Part shown: piece by piece, positions 62,501 through 64,000 of the stretch | Layout: each line of letters opens with the position of its first letter | Position numbering within the stretch: the first letter of the stretch is position 1 | Notes under the pieces: generated by a model | The model's database searches: none | Seen by the model: the letters and a program-made list of their open reading frames with translations, nothing else | What the model was told of the DNA's origin: nothing | Translations under genes and position numbers: made by a program | NCBI RefSeq assembly: GCF_009828025.1 | Contig: NZ_WTYA01000001.1 | Coordinates: 310,001 to 374,000 of the forward strand | Direction: 5' to 3' | DNA: 64,000 nucleotides | DNA from: Qipengyuania algicida | GTDB lineage: Bacteria; Pseudomonadota; Alphaproteobacteria; Sphingomonadales; Sphingomonadaceae

Positions 62501-62611
62501 CCCAGCATCTCGGCTTTTGTCTATAACAGGTTGGGCAATGCGCCTCTGTATAGTGGGTTCGATTTTGTTGGCCGGACCTATTACATGAACTTCACAGCGA
62601 AAATCTTCTAA
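59525..62611 (+). CDS. TonB-dependent receptor 2 (large sphingomonad type)
   Basis: A 1028-residue receptor. Signal peptide to SPSYAQ (about residue 33), a linker with DGSCVDPNNAGVC (two cysteines), TonB box-like NAIVVTGSRIP, plug (SPVTVLTRDDATVAGFDSTT; LILLNGRRLSPSGTN; DGASSIYGSDAVAGVVNII) and a barrel ending GRTYYMNFTAKIF. Similar in type to receptor 1 but with the Cys-containing linker shared with receptor 3. GAGGGG lies nine bases before ATG 59525. The 212-base gap upstream holds a GATA repeat (59369-59381) and no clear promoter. Ligand unknown. Confidence 0.92.
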   Translation: MKSHYGAARRGRAFMLAGAGLLAVAVSSPSYAQDETAADAPTSTNDGSCVDPNNAGVCATSANADTEGPAAFDNNAIVVTGSRIPNRTFDSPSPVTVLTRDDATVAGFDSTTELLQSTAVTAGARQIDNSFTGFIVDGGPGANTLSLRSLGAARTLILLNGRRLSPSGTNNGLASADLNVLPSAIVQRVEVLKDGASSIYGSDAVAGVVNIITDQKFEGLTLDGGVSVPEVGEGVTRRLAVIGGYNGDRFRISGSFEAYARSNLSFAAHDYLQCQTYYLRSAPDQPWGSGDPVDPRTGEPKCYPTGFTGTSGVTVNTIGTSVIAGAAGGPGNPALGTFNRFRYNPAAGGSVPGWEGVNGGGFGLDNRDTYNSKFFDKSLISPTTNYNAYVQTSYDLHALGDAQLYGSVLYTRRESAQRNFFQMILDYPNGSPLIPAELQFSDQAPTDQTNGQDLGVRVFTSRNYTSTQNVDYFRVGGGLRGSLPFKDWRYDIYAGTSYNFGEYFLVQPITSRLIQSMDVVASGSGFACSDPSNGCVAAPALTGALVNGDVPQDFLNFIAPTVRGTTKFWETTFSGQVTGSLFTLPGGDVGVALGAEYRKQRIEDVPPIEQQTGQLYNYSTAGITEGKDAVKEVFGEINVPLLANQPFFHELTLNGSVRYTDYDSYGSDWTYKIGGVWSPIRALAFRGTYGTSYRAPALSEQFQAATAGFLSSNTDPCYQYGDKDPSTSLYKNCLAAGIPTTFGDGQAGSPLGQSVQVLNVGGAATGLAAETSKNWTVGAVIRNPLPKALGNFEFAVDYFDIQVDNGVATLGASNILNSCYNDPNFDQGNLGGELCRLISRDGASSTTPYRATVTNGNVNIATDKVRGLDFNARYVLPIGNGSLRLNASATRYLEQADRTFPTDPLVDNNGDIYYPKWTGNFDATYRIGKVSFYYGLNWVGVMDSYEANDEDPATSDYQFRTPNYFTHTASVRLNLDNFAITAGVKNFTDSTPPSISAFVYNRLGNAPLYSGFDFVGRTYYMNFTAKIF

Positions 62612-62635
62612 GACATTCGCTGGATTGTAAATATC

Positions 62636-62668
62636 GGCGGCTCCGCTTAAGGCGGGGCCGCCTTTTTT
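62636..62668 (+). terminator. rho-independent terminator after receptor 2
   Basis: GGCGGCTCCGC pairs with GCGGGGCCGCC (one T-G pair) around TTAAG, followed by six T residues. The remaining gene-free stretch to 63031, about 360 bases, shows no gene I can support; it is AT-richer and should contain the promoter of receptor 3. Confidence 0.93.
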
Positions 62669-63031
62669 GTTTGATAGCCTGTCGTTTGTGCAACCGCTGA
62701 ATAACCAACCATTTGCATAGCATTTTGACCGACATCGTCTTCTCGGCAATCCATGTGAAAATGCCAAGCTGAACATTACAGATCGGTAATATTTTATTTT
62801 GGCGGCTGGAGGCATTCAAATCCAAATGCTTCGGGCGGCGCGACCAAATGCCCTTACAGAGAGAAATGAAATTGCGCGAATGGCTCGAATGGCAATCCAA
62901 GTCTTTCGCGTAGCTGAAGTTGGCTTTTGATAGCCCAACTGCCTAAGATCCTGCTCAAAGGAGGAAAAATATTACAGTTACGTAAGTTTCGAGGTCTACG
63001 CTTGCATTTGCTTCCGTCTACGCATCAAAGC

Positions 63032-63070
63032 TCCCCGAAAGCGCCAACAGAGCGTCACTCACTTCGGGGA
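63032..63070 (+). promoter_or_regulatory. hairpin enclosing the ribosome-binding site of receptor 3
   Basis: TCCCCGAA (63032-63039) pairs perfectly with TTCGGGGA (63063-63070) around a 23-base loop. The right arm contains GGGGA, the only plausible Shine-Dalgarno sequence, eight bases before ATG 63078. Folding would hide it, so translation may be controlled by an RNA, a protein or temperature. Confidence 0.55.
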
Positions 63071-63077
63071 CAACGCA

Positions 63078-64000
63078 ATGCAAAATTCATGGAAATCTAA
63101 TCACTTCGTCCGCGCATCGCTGTTTGCGGGAACTGGGTTGCTAGCGATGGCTTGCGCCACGCCCGGTCAGGCACAGACTGCCTCGTCGGCTCCGGATCAG
63201 ACGCAATGCCAGACTGTGAATGCCGATGGTACTTGCGCTGACACCACAGTGGCAAACTCCGCTCCGACTGCTGCGCAAGGCGAAGCGATTATCGTGACCG
63301 GCTCGCGCCTCAAGCAGGCCGACATCACGACGCAGCCTACGCAGACGGTGACCGGCACGACGCTCAGCAATCGCGGCTACACCAACATTGGCCAGGCGCT
63401 GACTGACCTCCCCACCTTTGGTGCACCTGGCAACAGTGCCGCTGGTCCTCAAGGCAGCTTCGGTGCCGGCCAGACTTTCGTCAACATGTACGATCTCGGC
63501 GCGCAGCGCACGCTTGCGCTCGTTAACGGGAACCGGTTCGTAAGCTCGGGCAGTTCCTCGATCTTCGGTTCGGTGCAAGGTTCACCTGTCGATCTCGGCC
63601 AAATCGCCCCTGACCTTGTCGATCACATTGATGTTGTCTCGGTCGGTGGCGCGCCGATCTATGGCTCGGATGCGATTGCGGGCACCGTTAACGTTATTCT
63701 GAAAAAAGACTACCAGGGATTATCCGTTAGCGGCTCGTATGGCTTAGCGGAGGCGGGCGACGCACCTGACTACAATGTCTCACTACTAGCTGGCACCAAT
63801 TTTGACGGTGGCCGCGGAAACGTCACCGTAAACGTGTTCTACGATCATCAAACGGGTCTCGCCACCTCGGCTCGTGCCACTACCGACGGATCGAAGATAT
63901 TCAACGGAACAGATCCAAGCGGCACATACACTTATGCCCGCTTCAATGGTGGGCTGCATTACTCTGTGTTTACCAATACAGGCATGCCGATGGTGGAAGA
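63078..64000 (+). CDS. TonB-dependent receptor 3, 3' end outside window
   Basis: The visible 307 residues are the N-terminus of a large receptor: signal peptide ending near ATPGQAQ (about residue 34), a linker with CQTVNADGTCAD, TonB box-like EAIIVTGSRLKQ, plug (TQTVTGTTLSNRGYTN; TLALVNGNRFVSSGSSS; VGGAPIYGSDAIAGTVNVIL) and the first barrel strands. The frame stays open to the window end. It shares the Cys-containing linker of receptor 2. Translation may be regulated by the upstream hairpin. Confidence 0.9.
   Translation, partial: MQNSWKSNHFVRASLFAGTGLLAMACATPGQAQTASSAPDQTQCQTVNADGTCADTTVANSAPTAAQGEAIIVTGSRLKQADITTQPTQTVTGTTLSNRGYTNIGQALTDLPTFGAPGNSAAGPQGSFGAGQTFVNMYDLGAQRTLALVNGNRFVSSGSSSIFGSVQGSPVDLGQIAPDLVDHIDVVSVGGAPIYGSDAIAGTVNVILKKDYQGLSVSGSYGLAEAGDAPDYNVSLLAGTNFDGGRGNVTVNVFYDHQTGLATSARATTDGSKIFNGTDPSGTYTYARFNGGLHYSVFTNTGMPMVE

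Noticed and set aside
62612..63031. Minus-strand frames of 102-127 codons overlapping the terminator and 3' end of receptor 2
   Set aside because: They cross a strong terminator and the receptor coding region, and have no recognisable domains or start signals.

Overview
The window looks like the chromosome of an alphaproteobacterium of the Sphingomonadales, most likely family Erythrobacteraceae. This is inferred from gene content: many large TonB-dependent receptors, a short type-2 ArgC, an alpha-type ThrB with the conserved MAVYT start, ScpA/ScpB next to Tat genes, a Tad pilus cluster, and GC-rich coding DNA. I see no rRNA, tRNA, CRISPR array, transposase or phage structural gene. Most of the window is ordinary, densely packed core genome.

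Layout. 0-2.2 kb: end of an SDR oxidoreductase, a pterin carbinolamine dehydratase, and the cytochrome c maturation exporter ccmAB. 2.3-4.3 kb: a membrane GGDEF-EAL protein. 4.3-6.5 kb (minus strand): a DUF3298-type lipoprotein, methionine aminopeptidase and a frameshifted glyoxalase-like gene. 6.5-11.4 kb (plus strand): M17 aminopeptidase, an orphan SH3 protein, argC, then glnB-glnA behind a sigma-54-like promoter. 11.5-14.1 kb: DUF2946 protein plus OprC-like TonB receptor, probably copper related. 14.2-22.0 kb: a GH24 lysozyme facing tamB-tamA-ate. 22.2-25.2 kb: threonine ammonia-lyase divergent from an amidohydrolase. 25.3-25.9 kb: two look-alike small membrane proteins.

26.1-33.5 kb (minus strand): argS, a SPOR protein, nagZ, scpA, scpB, tatA, tatB and tatC in one nearly gapless run, preceded by an unknown lipoprotein. 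33.6-36.0 kb: ispH-thrB-rnhA. 36.0-38.3 kb: a DUF1508 protein, a FAD oxidoreductase and an alpha/beta hydrolase. 38.4-45.7 kb: a Tad pilus cluster (cpaA, cpaB, cpaC, cpaD, cpaE, tadB, tadC) with no cpaF ATPase gene and no Flp pilin gene in it. 45.7-47.1 kb: MarR regulator and a crotonase. 47.1-49.4 kb: a more AT-rich island of small membrane or lipoprotein ORFs separated by copies of an unrecognised repeat. 49.5-51.6 kb: SDR dehydrogenase plus thiolase behind a perfect 16-bp palindrome resembling LiuR-type operators.

51.9-64.0 kb: three large TonB-dependent receptors (the last cut by the window end). Between the first two lie a TPR-sulfotransferase resembling tyrosylprotein sulfotransferases, a TPR-2OG-Fe(II) oxygenase and a small exported protein. 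This receptor plus protein-modification-enzyme locus, the repeat-bounded small-ORF island, and the Tad cluster lacking its ATPase are the three places I would examine first.
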